DNA of 41,491 nt from Candidatus Berkelbacteria bacterium. Its GTDB lineage: Bacteria; Patescibacteriota; UBA1384; DTJR01. The notes beneath the pieces were generated by a model. It worked only from the letters and a program-made list of their open reading frames with translations, was not told where the DNA came from and did not search any database. The stretch spans positions 1 through 41,491 of the forward strand of contig JAOUGE010000008.1 of NCBI GenBank assembly GCA_029865605.1, read 5' to 3'. The first letter of the stretch is position 1. Each line of letters starts with the position of its first letter. Shown one piece after another: positions 1 through 7,635 of this stretch. The position numbers and the translations under genes were made by a program.

Positions 1-33
1 GAATCCTTTTAGCCGACCAAGTCGAGTCCTCAT
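1..33 (-). CDS. Prepilin N-terminus, truncated by window edge
   Basis: Eleven codons read leftwards off the window: MRTRLGRLKGF. The basic leader ending in Lys-Gly-Phe is the canonical type IV prepilin peptidase context, with cleavage between Gly and Phe. A strong Shine-Dalgarno sequence (AAGGAGGG) lies 5 nt before the ATG. The gene has its own promoter and follows the pilus assembly operon, so it is probably the main pilin or pseudopilin. Only the leader is visible; the TLIE-type helix that would prove it lies outside the window. Confidence 0.7.
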   Translation of the reverse strand, partial: MRTRLGRLKGF

Positions 34-85
34 TATTCCCTCCTTATTATTCTTAAATTTAGCCCTTTTTTGGCTTTCTTTAATT

Positions 86-114
86 ATTATATGACAGCAA
101 ACTCTTAAATGCAA
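86..114 (-). promoter_or_regulatory. Promoter of the terminal prepilin gene
   Basis: On the minus strand TTGCAT (109-114), a 17-nt spacer and a perfect TATAAT (86-91). Transcription would start near 79 and give a leader of about 46 nt that contains a small AGCC/GGCT hairpin and the AAGGAGGG ribosome site. The pilin is therefore probably expressed independently of the assembly operon upstream. Confidence 0.65.
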
Positions 115-115
115 G

Positions 116-285
116 GGGGTCCGACCCCATCTCACAATCATTCCTGATAATTAGAATCGAGCCTATTTTACCTGCAAAACGCAAATTGTTCGTCAAGGTA
201 ATGCAGGGACTACCTTTCCTCGCACTTTGCGTTTTTCGCTCAAAATATTTCTCAATTCATTTCAAGGAACAATTATGAGATGGGG
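116..285. repeat. Large imperfect palindrome (element A)
   Basis: Positions 125-285 form an imperfect inverted repeat of about 161 bp centred near 205. Outer arms are CCCCATCTCACAAT (125-138) and ATTATGAGATGGGG (272-285). Inner arms are AAAACGCAAA (176-185) and TTTGCGTTTT (227-236). The centre is GGTAATGCAGGGACTACC. A GGGGTC/GACCCC mini-hairpin (116-128) overlaps the left end. It begins 1 bp past the stop codon of the last minor pilin gene, so it may end that transcript. No gene is visible inside. Confidence 0.65.
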
Positions 286-286
286 C

Positions 287-673
287 CTAGAAATCGGCTA
301 CTTCTTGCCAGTTGCCTATTGTAATTTGCGGGGTGACATGTGTCAAGGTAATTTGCGCTTTTCGGACGGCTGAATTAAAATTACCCTCTACCTGAACGGT
401 GGGAGTTTCACTTCTGGCTCCAACGACAGGGCGGATTGTGCACGTTCCGCCACCCAGTTCAACAGTTTCGTTACCCTGATAGTTAATATCGAGTCTAATC
501 GAATCGAGTGCCTGCTCGGCGCAGGTATCGGTTAGGGCTTTGGCTTTGTAAAATTCCTCGACGCTGGCCGTGGTTCGGTAAGCATCCGTTCCTATTAAAA
601 TTAAAGATACTGCGATTGCGGCCCCGACCGATCCAACGATTATGACACTGGTTAGTGTGGCAAAACTTTTCAT
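287..673 (-). CDS. Minor pilin-like protein (PilX/GspK-type size)
   Basis: 128 aa with one N-terminal hydrophobic helix (about residues 4-28) directly after MKSF, then a small polar and beta-rich domain with two cysteines (about residues 51 and 78). Size and architecture fit minor type IV pilins. The leader is only Met-Lys-Ser before Phe, so Ser replaces the usual Gly at -1, and the Glu expected at +5 of the mature helix is Thr. The ATG overlaps the preceding pseudopilin stop by 4 nt, so it belongs to the pilus operon. Assignment rests on context and N-terminal architecture; the domain itself is not recognised. Confidence 0.6.
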   Translation of the reverse strand: MKSFATLTSVIIVGSVGAAIAVSLILIGTDAYRTTASVEEFYKAKALTDTCAEQALDSIRLDINYQGNETVELGGGTCTIRPVVGARSETPTVQVEGNFNSAVRKAQITLTHVTPQITIGNWQEVADF

Positions 674-1182
674 GGTGAATTCCTCAAAACGACTGTTGTT
701 TGATAGGTTTTTTGATAAATATGTTCTCGCCTATTGTCTTGGGCGTTGTAAGAAACGGTAAAGATGATTCTTATTGCATCAGGCAAGACCGCCTCAATGG
801 CTGAATTTTCGAAATTTAAATCCGTTATCCTTACGTTCGAGGAGGTTAAGTCGACCGGGTCGGCGGCACCTTCTTTAATATTTGCTTTATCTTCCAACAG
901 ACTAAAAATGGTCGGGTTGGTAGCTGGATTGTCCGTGGCTAGACTCAGAGAGCTGGTGCTTGTTCCCGGGTCTGGCGCGTTGACTGATCGAGCGTTTCTG
1001 ACAGATTGCGAGATCTCATCCATCAGTCTTGTCCCCTGGTATTCTACCTCGTAAATGACCTTGTTCTTTTCCTTGACTTGAATGATAGTGACCAAAAGCG
1101 ATGAGATTCCAATCACGATTGCCCCGGCTAAGGCCAAATAAAGTATGAGTTCGATTAAAGTAAATGATTTTAACTTTTTCAT
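670..1182 (-). CDS. Type IV prepilin-like protein (PilW/GspJ-like)
   Basis: 170 aa beginning MKKLKSFTLIELILYLALAG: a short basic leader, then the N-methylation motif with Glu at +5 and a hydrophobic helix, the hallmark of class III signal peptides. The residue before the cleavage point is Ser, not Gly. The remainder is polar and beta-rich with no cysteine, about the size of PilW/GspJ minor pilins. It overlaps both neighbours by 4 nt, indicating translational coupling. Such proteins normally prime pilus assembly or sit at the tip. The exact subtype is inferred. Confidence 0.8.
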   Translation of the reverse strand: MKKLKSFTLIELILYLALAGAIVIGISSLLVTIIQVKEKNKVIYEVEYQGTRLMDEISQSVRNARSVNAPDPGTSTSSLSLATDNPATNPTIFSLLEDKANIKEGAADPVDLTSSNVRITDLNFENSAIEAVLPDAIRIIFTVSYNAQDNRREHIYQKTYQTTVVLRNSP

Positions 1183-2705
1183 TTTGGACTGATTACGACA
1201 AATTGTCCCTGATCCTGATTGCCGACGGCAAAAACCCTATCCTTGCTTGAGCTGTAGGAAATGCCGTTTAGGATGCCCGCCAAATCCGAACTCCCAACAA
1301 GGCTGGGTGAGGATGGATTGGAAACATCAATTAGCTGAAATTCCTTGTCTGCCGCCTCTGTGGCAAGATAGGTATAATTGCTGTTTGGGCCGAAGCAAAG
1401 ATCGTTGACTTTTCCGGAGGCATTATATATTGCTCTTTGGATGAGATTTAAGGGGTTGGCAATGTCAAATATATAGACATTGTTGGCTGGGTTATCTTGC
1501 CCGACTGCGATTGTGTTGTCATACCCCGCTATTGCAATCGCGTATCCAAGATTAGATATTGCCGGGTCGAAAAGGGGATAGGTTGCCTTGACGACCGGCT
1601 GGGGGTTGGTAACATCAATCACTTGAAGATACGGCTTATAGGTTGTCTCATTCTCCTTATAACCTCCGGCAACAAAAGCGTAATTGCCGGAAACATAAAC
1701 ATCAAAGGCCGAGAGAGCATAGCCGTTTACCGGGTCTTTCAATCTGATATAGCCGAGCTCTTTCGGGCTGGTCGGAGTTGTGACGTCAATTGCATAGAAG
1801 GTGGGGGAAACGGAAATCTCTTTGAACTCGCGGGTTAGATAAACTCTGTTGCCGCTTAGAGCCATGCTGGTCGCCGGCTCGTTTCCGATGCCTCTGAATG
1901 TCCAAGCGGAGTCAAATCGAGGATTATTGGGGTCGGTGATGTCTACAACCTGAAGATTTTGATTTTTATCTTTATTGGAAATGAAGGCATAGTTGCCGGA
2001 GATGGCAATATTTGTCGGCCCTCCCGGCAAGTCTAGGGTAGCTATAATTTGGGGCGAAGCAGGGTTAGTTACATTAATTATGATAAAGTTAGCGGTTTGA
2101 TTTCCTCTTATAAGATAAGCGTAATTTCCCTGGGTTTGGATTTTTAAAGCGGCAATATTGTCGGGCAGAGGCTCCGGGTCGGGAATTGGGTCGGTCCAGT
2201 CTCCTTGCTGGGGCTGGGCCCAGTTTGAAAGGTAGGACTCGAAGCTTAAACTTCCGATCCTGACGCTTGTTTGGGGCCAGCTGATCGTAACCCTTATCCT
2301 TTTTAGGCTTTCGGAGATCGTTGAAATATTGACCGTCCTGGTAAATCCGTCTTGGGTGTCTTGGGTTCCGGACAGGGTCCACCTGCTGCCGACGAACGCC
2401 AGACCATAATCGCCATCAACTAACCCTTCAAAATTTTCGTTTTTTATGCTTCTCGTTGCTTCTATCCCTTCTTCGGCATATTGAACTGCCCGAAGGCGGC
2501 TACCAGTAAGGGTGGCATTTTCCTGGCTTTGGAGAAGGGCCATAACCAGCATCATAACAAAGATTGAGAAAAGGGAGATTGAAAGTAAGACTTCGATTAG
2601 CGAAAAGGCGGCTAGTTTAATCCGCCTTCGCCACGCGTTTAACGGGGCTTCGGCGAGATTCTCGCTCCTCGGAGGAGCTTTAATAGTTAATTGTACCTTT
2701 GGCAT
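1179..2705 (-). CDS. Prepilin fused to LVIVD-type beta-propeller
   Basis: 508 aa. Residues 1-33 form a long basic leader, followed by FSLIEVLLSISLFSIFVMML, a prepilin helix with Glu at +5. Residues of about 60-160 form a PilV/GspI-like globular part. After a proline-rich linker (about 168-182), residues of about 185-508 hold at least six tandem repeats of roughly 50 aa ending in motifs such as VDITDPNNP, IDVTTPTSP and IDVSNPSSP. These match LVIVD repeats, which are known or predicted to fold as a beta-propeller. This suggests a minor pilin that presents a binding domain on the pilus. Ala replaces Gly at -1. The start overlaps the upstream gene by 26 nt and no good ribosome site is seen, so coupling is likely. 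Confidence 0.8.
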   Translation of the reverse strand: MPKVQLTIKAPPRSENLAEAPLNAWRRRIKLAAFSLIEVLLSISLFSIFVMMLVMALLQSQENATLTGSRLRAVQYAEEGIEATRSIKNENFEGLVDGDYGLAFVGSRWTLSGTQDTQDGFTRTVNISTISESLKRIRVTISWPQTSVRIGSLSFESYLSNWAQPQQGDWTDPIPDPEPLPDNIAALKIQTQGNYAYLIRGNQTANFIIINVTNPASPQIIATLDLPGGPTNIAISGNYAFISNKDKNQNLQVVDITDPNNPRFDSAWTFRGIGNEPATSMALSGNRVYLTREFKEISVSPTFYAIDVTTPTSPKELGYIRLKDPVNGYALSAFDVYVSGNYAFVAGGYKENETTYKPYLQVIDVTNPQPVVKATYPLFDPAISNLGYAIAIAGYDNTIAVGQDNPANNVYIFDIANPLNLIQRAIYNASGKVNDLCFGPNSNYTYLATEAADKEFQLIDVSNPSSPSLVGSSDLAGILNGISYSSSKDRVFAVGNQDQGQFVVISPK

Positions 2706-3126
2706 TGATATTGATCGTTTTTGTTTCTACCTCGTCGGTTGTTAAAGTAATTGCCCCGGTTTGGTTTGGCGACCCTGAAAACTTAGAAAAATTCACCTCA
2801 TCTAAACCTGTTATTGAGGTGAGGGGTGCTATTGGGGTTCTTTCGTCAAATTGGACGTTTCTGGAAGAAAAGTTTGCCCCTTGGTAGGTAGTTATCGCCC
2901 CGGGTTCGATTTTGACTCCCCAGTTAGAATCACCCTTACTTGACTTAGCAAGTATTTGAGCTCGCCTTAGACTCTGAATGGCTTGGCTCGATGCCATTTC
3001 TACATTGCTTTTTCTCTGGAGCGATCCGTAAACCGGGGCAGATACGCCCATAATTATGGCCAATACCGCGATGGCTAGCATTACTTCAACCAGGGTAATC
3101 GATTTTAATTTAAGCATCCTATTCAT
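2680..3126 (-). CDS. Pseudopilin GspH/FimT-like
   Basis: 148 aa from the ATG at 3126. It has a short basic leader, then ITLVEVMLAIAVLAIIMG, a prepilin helix with Glu at +5; the -1 residue is Ser and +1 is Ile. A typical FimT/GspH pattern follows: a helix with a QSLRRAQILAKSS segment and a beta-rich C-terminal half. Alternative starts are an upstream TTG (3138) and the ATG at 3117; 3126 is preferred because it keeps the leader short and overlaps the pilC stop by 8 nt. It is part of the pilus operon. Confidence 0.75.
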   Translation of the reverse strand: MNRMLKLKSITLVEVMLAIAVLAIIMGVSAPVYGSLQRKSNVEMASSQAIQSLRRAQILAKSSKGDSNWGVKIEPGAITTYQGANFSSRNVQFDERTPIAPLTSITGLDEVNFSKFSGSPNQTGAITLTTDEVETKTININAKGTINY

Positions 3127-4516
3127 TGAATCCACCAATCAGGTTATAGATTGGCATAATCACTGACAGAGCAACAAAAAGGACGACCAGCCAAATAGCA
3201 AACAGCATAACCGGCTCTAAAATCGTGGCAAGATTTTTGGTTGAGATATCGGTTTTTTCCTCAAACATCTCTCCAATTGAGATAAGCGTTTCTTTTAAGC
3301 TGCCGGATTGCTCGGAGGTGACTATCATTTGTTGGACCGGGAAGGGGATAAGTTTATGGATTCCTTTATACATAGAGAAACATTTTTGGAAGGAATAACC
3401 TTCTTCAATATTATCTCTTAGGAAAACATAAAGTCCTTGGTATTTGGTAAAGGATGAGACTTCCTTAAGCGAGGCCAGGGCATCAACCAATGGCATCCCG
3501 GCATCAAGCAGGTTTCCGAGAATAAAGCCAAATCTTGCCAGCTCGATTTGTTGAATTAAGACTTTTATCCCGGGTAAAATAAAGATTATCTTTTGCCCGA
3601 GGCTGCGGGTTCTCTTATAAACAAAGACGATATAGAAAGCCAGCAGGAAAAGGAGAATAAAAGCGGGAACCACAAACTTGCCGTAACTGCCGAGAAAGTT
3701 GCCAACGGTGATTAATATTTTTGTTGTGATCGGCAGTTCCATCCTAAGAGAATCAAAAACCTTAGCTAGCTTAGGCAGAATAAACCAGGCTATTCCAACC
3801 CCGATTACAAGAGTTAGAAAGAGTACAGCTACAGGATAGAGTAAAGCTGAAACAATCTTGGAGCGGAAAATCCTTTCTTTTTGGTTTTGGATGGAAATTA
3901 CTTTTAGGTTTGCTGGCAATCTTCCCGATTCTTCGCCGATTCGAATTAGAGAAACTGAGTGTTCCGATAGTATGCCGGTTTTATCGATTGCCTTCCAGAC
4001 GGGAGAGCCGTCATCGATATCCTGTTTGACGACTTCGATGATATTTTTCATTGAGCGGGATTTGACCCCGGCTTTAACTGCCTCAAGGGCGGCGATGATA
4101 TTCATCCCCGAGGCAAGCAACATCGAGAGATTTTCGATGAAGTATTCTTTTTCTTGGCCGAGGCCGAGGTTTGAGAGCCAAGAGCGTTTTTTAACTTTTT
4201 CTTTTGGAGCTTCCGGGGCCGGCTCTTGTTCCTTAGGAGCTTTCTCATCGGCAGGCGTTTCTTTTTCGCTACCCTTGCTCTGGACTTCTTCTTTAGCCGG
4301 CTCTTTTTTTTCTTCTGCTTTTTGAGTCGGGCTCTTCTCGACATTCGTCGGGACCTCAATCGTCGGAGGATTTTTATCTTTACCCTGGTCGCTCTCGGTC
4401 TTTTTGACTTCCGGGGATGGTTTTTCGGTGTTGGGCTCTTTTTTGGTTTCTAAATCTGCCGGTTTAGCTTTGGCTGCGGCTTCTTTGTTTTGCACATCCG
4501 CTCTTTTTTCGTTCAT
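3119..4516 (-). CDS. pilC: Type IV pilus inner-membrane platform protein PilC/GspF
   Basis: 465 aa. Residues of about 1-110 are a low-complexity Lys/Glu/Pro-rich segment unlike ordinary PilC. Residues of about 120-465 hold two T2SSF repeats, each a cytoplasmic helical bundle followed by membrane helices (around 220-245, 275-297 and 435-457). The motifs EESGRLPANL and SEQSGSLKETL are the paired GEESG-type signatures of the two halves. PilC/GspF anchors the assembly ATPase and moves pilins into the fibre. It overlaps the pilB stop by 4 nt (ATGA). Confidence 0.93.
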   Translation of the reverse strand: MNEKRADVQNKEAAAKAKPADLETKKEPNTEKPSPEVKKTESDQGKDKNPPTIEVPTNVEKSPTQKAEEKKEPAKEEVQSKGSEKETPADEKAPKEQEPAPEAPKEKVKKRSWLSNLGLGQEKEYFIENLSMLLASGMNIIAALEAVKAGVKSRSMKNIIEVVKQDIDDGSPVWKAIDKTGILSEHSVSLIRIGEESGRLPANLKVISIQNQKERIFRSKIVSALLYPVAVLFLTLVIGVGIAWFILPKLAKVFDSLRMELPITTKILITVGNFLGSYGKFVVPAFILLFLLAFYIVFVYKRTRSLGQKIIFILPGIKVLIQQIELARFGFILGNLLDAGMPLVDALASLKEVSSFTKYQGLYVFLRDNIEEGYSFQKCFSMYKGIHKLIPFPVQQMIVTSEQSGSLKETLISIGEMFEEKTDISTKNLATILEPVMLFAIWLVVLFVALSVIMPIYNLIGGFNE

Positions 4517-6177
4517 TTTTTGACTTTGAGTCCATCGGGCGGCGAAGCAACTCTTAAGAGTTCTTCTAGCGAGGTTTCGCCTTTTTTAACTTTATCTATA
4601 CCGTCTTCAAACAATGCTCTTGAGCCTTGTGATTTGGCTAGCTCCCATACTTCTTGGGACGAAGGATTTTTAAGGATCAGCTCTTGCATTTGGGGGGAAG
4701 TGGCGATGAATTCGAAAATTGCCGTTCTCCCCTCAAAGCCCTTATTCCCGCAGGCTTTGCACCCCTTACCTTTATAGAGGGTTATTTTTTCTTCAGGAAA
4801 ATAGGTTCTTGCGCTTGGCAGGATTTTTTCAATATCGGTAATTGATACCTCGCCGCTAACCCGGCATTTTTCACAGATTTTTCTGACTAATCTTTGGGCA
4901 ATGATCAGATGGAGTGTGGAAGATAGAAGAAATGGTTCGATTGCCATATCAAGCAGTCTTGGGATTCCAGTTGCAGCATCATTGGCATGAAATGTGGAAA
5001 AGAGGAGGTGGCCGGTTAAAGCGGCATTAACCGCTATTTCTGCGGTTTCGTTGTCGCGGATTTCGCCTACGAGAATGATGTCCGGGTCCTGTCTGACAAT
5101 TGAGCGCAGTCCCTTGGCAAAGGTCAGGTTGGTTTGGGGGTTTACCTGGATTTGATTGGCTTTGGCCATTTTATATTCTACCGGATCCTCGATTGTGGTT
5201 AAGTTTACTTCAGTGTTGTTAAAAGTTTTAAGAAGGGCGTAAAGAGTAGTCGTTTTGCCTGAGCCAGTCGGGCCGACTGCCAGGATCATACCGAAGGGCT
5301 GTCTGGCTGCTCGCATTACAAGCTCTTGGTCATTAGGTGAAATTCCCAGATCGCCAAGCGTAAGGTTGGGGACGTAAACGGCCAGCAGTCTCATCACTAT
5401 GTTTTCTCCTTCGATTGTCGGAACGATGGAAACCCTTAGGTCAATCGAACCATCTTCGCGGTGGTAACGCATTGAGCCATCTTGAGCTGAAAAATGCTCG
5501 TCAACTCTTAGATGGGCCTGGACTTTGATTCTGTTTAAGATATTTTCATAGGTTACTTTGGGAATTGTTCCGACTTCGTGTAAAACGCCGTCGATTCTAA
5601 ATCTTACGACAACCTCTTTCTCTTGTGGCTCGATGTGAACATCTGAAGCGCGATTGGCTAAAGCATCTTCTATAATTTCCTTGACCATCTCTGGGGCGAC
5701 TCTGACTTGGGAAGCAATAATCTTACTAAATCTCGTTTCTAGGGGTTTTTTAGATTGAATAATTCCGAGCTCCATGTCTTCGGGGAAAGCAAAGGCGATC
5801 TCTATCTGCTTACCCTGGTAGACTGGTTCGAGGGCGGTGATTATCTCTTTTTTGGTCGGATCATCGGTGGCAATAATGACATGCTTATCGGTTTCCAAGA
5901 AGACTGAGATTCGATACTTTTCGGCCAGTTCCTCCGGAATTTTTCTTTCTTCTTCGTGTGACGTTTCTCGCGAGCTTAAGTCGGCGTATTTAACTCCGAA
6001 ATATTCAGCGATTGCCTGGCCCATGAGGTCCTTAGTTAAAATATGTTCAGCGAGGAGATAGTCAACAATAGAAGCTTCTTTCTTTTTAGCTTCTTCTTGA
6101 GCTTTTTTTAGATCCTCCGGCTTGACATAACCGAGCTTGGTTAGAATTTCAGCTAACTTTGCGTCATCGATTTGCAT
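4513..6177 (-). CDS. pilB: Type IV pilus assembly ATPase PilB/GspE
   Basis: 554 aa, full length for the family. An N-terminal MshEN/T2SSE_N-like domain (about 1-145) is followed by the secretion ATPase core. Walker A is GPTGSGKT (302-309), and DIILVGEIRD (366-375) is the Walker B region. The His box lies near STFHANDA. A tetracysteine zinc site (C435, C438, C473, C476) is typical of PilB/GspE extension ATPases and argues against PilT. It powers pilus extension from the cytoplasmic face. It lies 3 nt after the receiver gene and overlaps pilC by 4 nt. No pilT-like retraction ATPase is in this window. Confidence 0.95.
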   Translation of the reverse strand: MQIDDAKLAEILTKLGYVKPEDLKKAQEEAKKKEASIVDYLLAEHILTKDLMGQAIAEYFGVKYADLSSRETSHEEERKIPEELAEKYRISVFLETDKHVIIATDDPTKKEIITALEPVYQGKQIEIAFAFPEDMELGIIQSKKPLETRFSKIIASQVRVAPEMVKEIIEDALANRASDVHIEPQEKEVVVRFRIDGVLHEVGTIPKVTYENILNRIKVQAHLRVDEHFSAQDGSMRYHREDGSIDLRVSIVPTIEGENIVMRLLAVYVPNLTLGDLGISPNDQELVMRAARQPFGMILAVGPTGSGKTTTLYALLKTFNNTEVNLTTIEDPVEYKMAKANQIQVNPQTNLTFAKGLRSIVRQDPDIILVGEIRDNETAEIAVNAALTGHLLFSTFHANDAATGIPRLLDMAIEPFLLSSTLHLIIAQRLVRKICEKCRVSGEVSITDIEKILPSARTYFPEEKITLYKGKGCKACGNKGFEGRTAIFEFIATSPQMQELILKNPSSQEVWELAKSQGSRALFEDGIDKVKKGETSLEELLRVASPPDGLKVKK

Positions 6178-6180
6178 AGT

Positions 6181-6555
6181 TTATCTCGTTAGATAATTTT
6201 TTACGTAATCGGCTATTCCGGTTAGTGACATCTCAAATTTTGGCAAAAGTTCGACTGCCCCCAACCCTTTAACTTTCCCAATGTCTTCCTCCTGCTCTAA
6301 ATTGCTCATGACGATTTTTGGCGTGGTGCTGTGGAGCTCGTGTAAGTTTTTTAAGAGCTCGAAACCGTTTACCTTTGGCATGATCAGATCAAGAAGGATC
6401 AGATCGTATTTTTTATTTTTCAAGTTTTCCAGAGCTATCTCCCCGTTTTCGGCCACTTCCACCTCGAACCCGTCACGGGATAGCTTGAGCTGCATCACCT
6501 GAGAAACAGCCTTATCATCCTCGACGACAAGGATTTTCTTTTTTTGCTCTGGCAT
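6181..6555 (-). CDS. Single-domain response regulator (CheY-like)
   Basis: 124 aa, one receiver domain and no output domain. Acidic pocket E12/D13/D14, phospho-acceptor D56 in LLDLIMP, Ser84 at the switch Thr/Ser position and K106 in LPKF are all present, so it should be phosphorylatable. It is the first gene of the pilus operon, 3 nt before pilB, and may regulate pilus assembly by protein contact. A TATAAT box ends 9 nt before the start codon and no Shine-Dalgarno sequence is seen. The partner kinase is not in this window. Confidence 0.9.
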   Translation of the reverse strand: MPEQKKKILVVEDDKAVSQVMQLKLSRDGFEVEVAENGEIALENLKNKKYDLILLDLIMPKVNGFELLKNLHELHSTTPKIVMSNLEQEEDIGKVKGLGAVELLPKFEMSLTGIADYVKNYLTR

Positions 6556-6563
6556 TTATCTCA

Positions 6564-6569
6564 ATTATA
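6564..6569 (-). promoter_or_regulatory. -10 box of the pilus operon (leaderless start)
   Basis: A perfect TATAAT on the minus strand with 8 nt between it and the ATG at 6555. Transcription would begin at or within 2 nt of the start codon. No convincing -35 hexamer is found at 16-19 nt. Confidence 0.5.
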
Positions 6570-6584
6570 ACAAAGATAGATTTG

Positions 6585-6793
6585 TTAAGCGAGCGGGCCG
6601 CTCACCACTTGACACGAAGACGCGCGGTTAAATTAGTCGCGGGTTCCACCCCCGCGACTCCCAGCGGAAAAAGCCCGCTCTTGAGAGAATTCTCGCGTTC
6701 CACCCGCTCGAAGCGGCTTGCTCGTCCCGCTGCAGGCGGGACACCGGCTCGCTTCGCCTGCGAACGGTCTTCGTCGCCAAGTGGTTCGCTTAA
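6585..6793. repeat. Large imperfect palindrome with internal hairpins (element B)
   Basis: This element fills most of the 290-bp gap between the pilus operon and xth. Outer arms are TTAAGCGA (6585-6592) and TCGCTTAA (6786-6793). Next come ACCACTTG/CAAGTGGT and ACGAAGAC/GTCTTCGT (6604-6621 against 6767-6785). Inside is a perfect 9-bp stem AGTCGCGGG/CCCGCGACT with a 7-nt loop (6635-6659), and a second hairpin GTCCCGC/GCGGGAC near 6724-6742. It is much GC-richer than its flanks. No gene or complete tRNA is present. Confidence 0.65.
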
Positions 6794-6850
6794 AATTGAG
6801 AACAGGCGAATAAATTTCCGTAAGAAGGGAGGTCTGCTAGAATACTGGTG

Positions 6851-7603
6851 ATGAAAATATTGAGTTGGAATATCAATGGCATTCGCTCGGGCTGGGGTCA
6901 GGTTATTAAGCTAATTAGCGAAGAAAACCCGGATATCCTATGTTTGCAAGAAACCAAGATAGGCAAGAAAGATATTGTCGGAGGTTTTCTAAATCCCCTC
7001 GGGTACTATACTTATTGGTTTCCCGCAGAGAAGCCTGGCTATTCCGGAGTGGCGATTTTTTCTAAATGTGAACTTGGCTCGATTAAAATGGGGGTTGGAA
7101 AAAGCGCCTATGATAGAGAGGGGAGGTTTATCCACGCCCGCCGGAAGGAATTTAGCATCGCTAACTTTTATTTTCCCCATTCTGGCCGTGAACTGCAGCG
7201 GCTAGACTTCAAGATCGGTTTTAATAGGGCTTTCTTGAGCTTTGCGAGAAACTTAACTGGCCCGGTAGTTTTCTGCGGTGATTTTAATGTCGCCTATCAG
7301 GAAATTGATCTGGCTAGGCCAAAAGACAACTGGAAAAACGCCGGATTTACTGAAACGGAGCGGGAATGGATGGGGAGGTTTCTTGGTTTAGGTCTAATTG
7401 ACGTTTACCGGCATCTGTATCCAAGCAAACAGGAGTTTACATGGTGGTCTCAAAGGGCGGGGGTGAGGGAGAGAAATATTGGTTGGCGGATTGATTATTT
7501 TTTAATTCCCGGGGAACTTGCTAGTGTTGTTAAAGATTGTAGAATCTTGACTAGGGTTTATGGTTCTGATCATTGTCCGGTAGTATTAGAGTTAAAGATT
7601 TAA
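6851..7603 (+). CDS. xth: Exodeoxyribonuclease III / AP endonuclease
   Basis: 250 aa of the endonuclease/exonuclease/phosphatase fold. Family motifs occur in order: WNINGIR (6-12), LQETK with the metal-binding Glu34, YSGVAIFSK, CGDFNVAYQEID, WWSQ near residue 197, RIDYFL and the C-terminal GSDHCPVVLEL with the catalytic Asp-His pair. It removes abasic sites and 3' blocks during base excision repair. The ATG at 6851 is preferred over the GTG at 6848 because a TAGAAT box (6838-6843) ends 7 nt before it, which would make the mRNA leaderless. Confidence 0.93.
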   Translation: MKILSWNINGIRSGWGQVIKLISEENPDILCLQETKIGKKDIVGGFLNPLGYYTYWFPAEKPGYSGVAIFSKCELGSIKMGVGKSAYDREGRFIHARRKEFSIANFYFPHSGRELQRLDFKIGFNRAFLSFARNLTGPVVFCGDFNVAYQEIDLARPKDNWKNAGFTETEREWMGRFLGLGLIDVYRHLYPSKQEFTWWSQRAGVRERNIGWRIDYFLIPGELASVVKDCRILTRVYGSDHCPVVLELKI

Positions 7604-7635
7604 ATAAAAAGTATAAAATTGGCGGGGAGGTTATT

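Noticed and set aside
6635-6662. T-arm-like GCGGG-TTCCACC-CCCGC suggesting a tRNA or tRNA fragment
   Set aside because: The stem continues to 9 perfect base pairs with no room for other arms, the loop lacks the usual TTCRA, and no acceptor or anticodon arm can be placed. It is a simple hairpin inside element B.
6582-6851. 89-codon open frame before xth
   Set aside because: It lies entirely within element B and its translation is Arg/Ser/Pro-rich and tracks the hairpin arms; no ribosome site.
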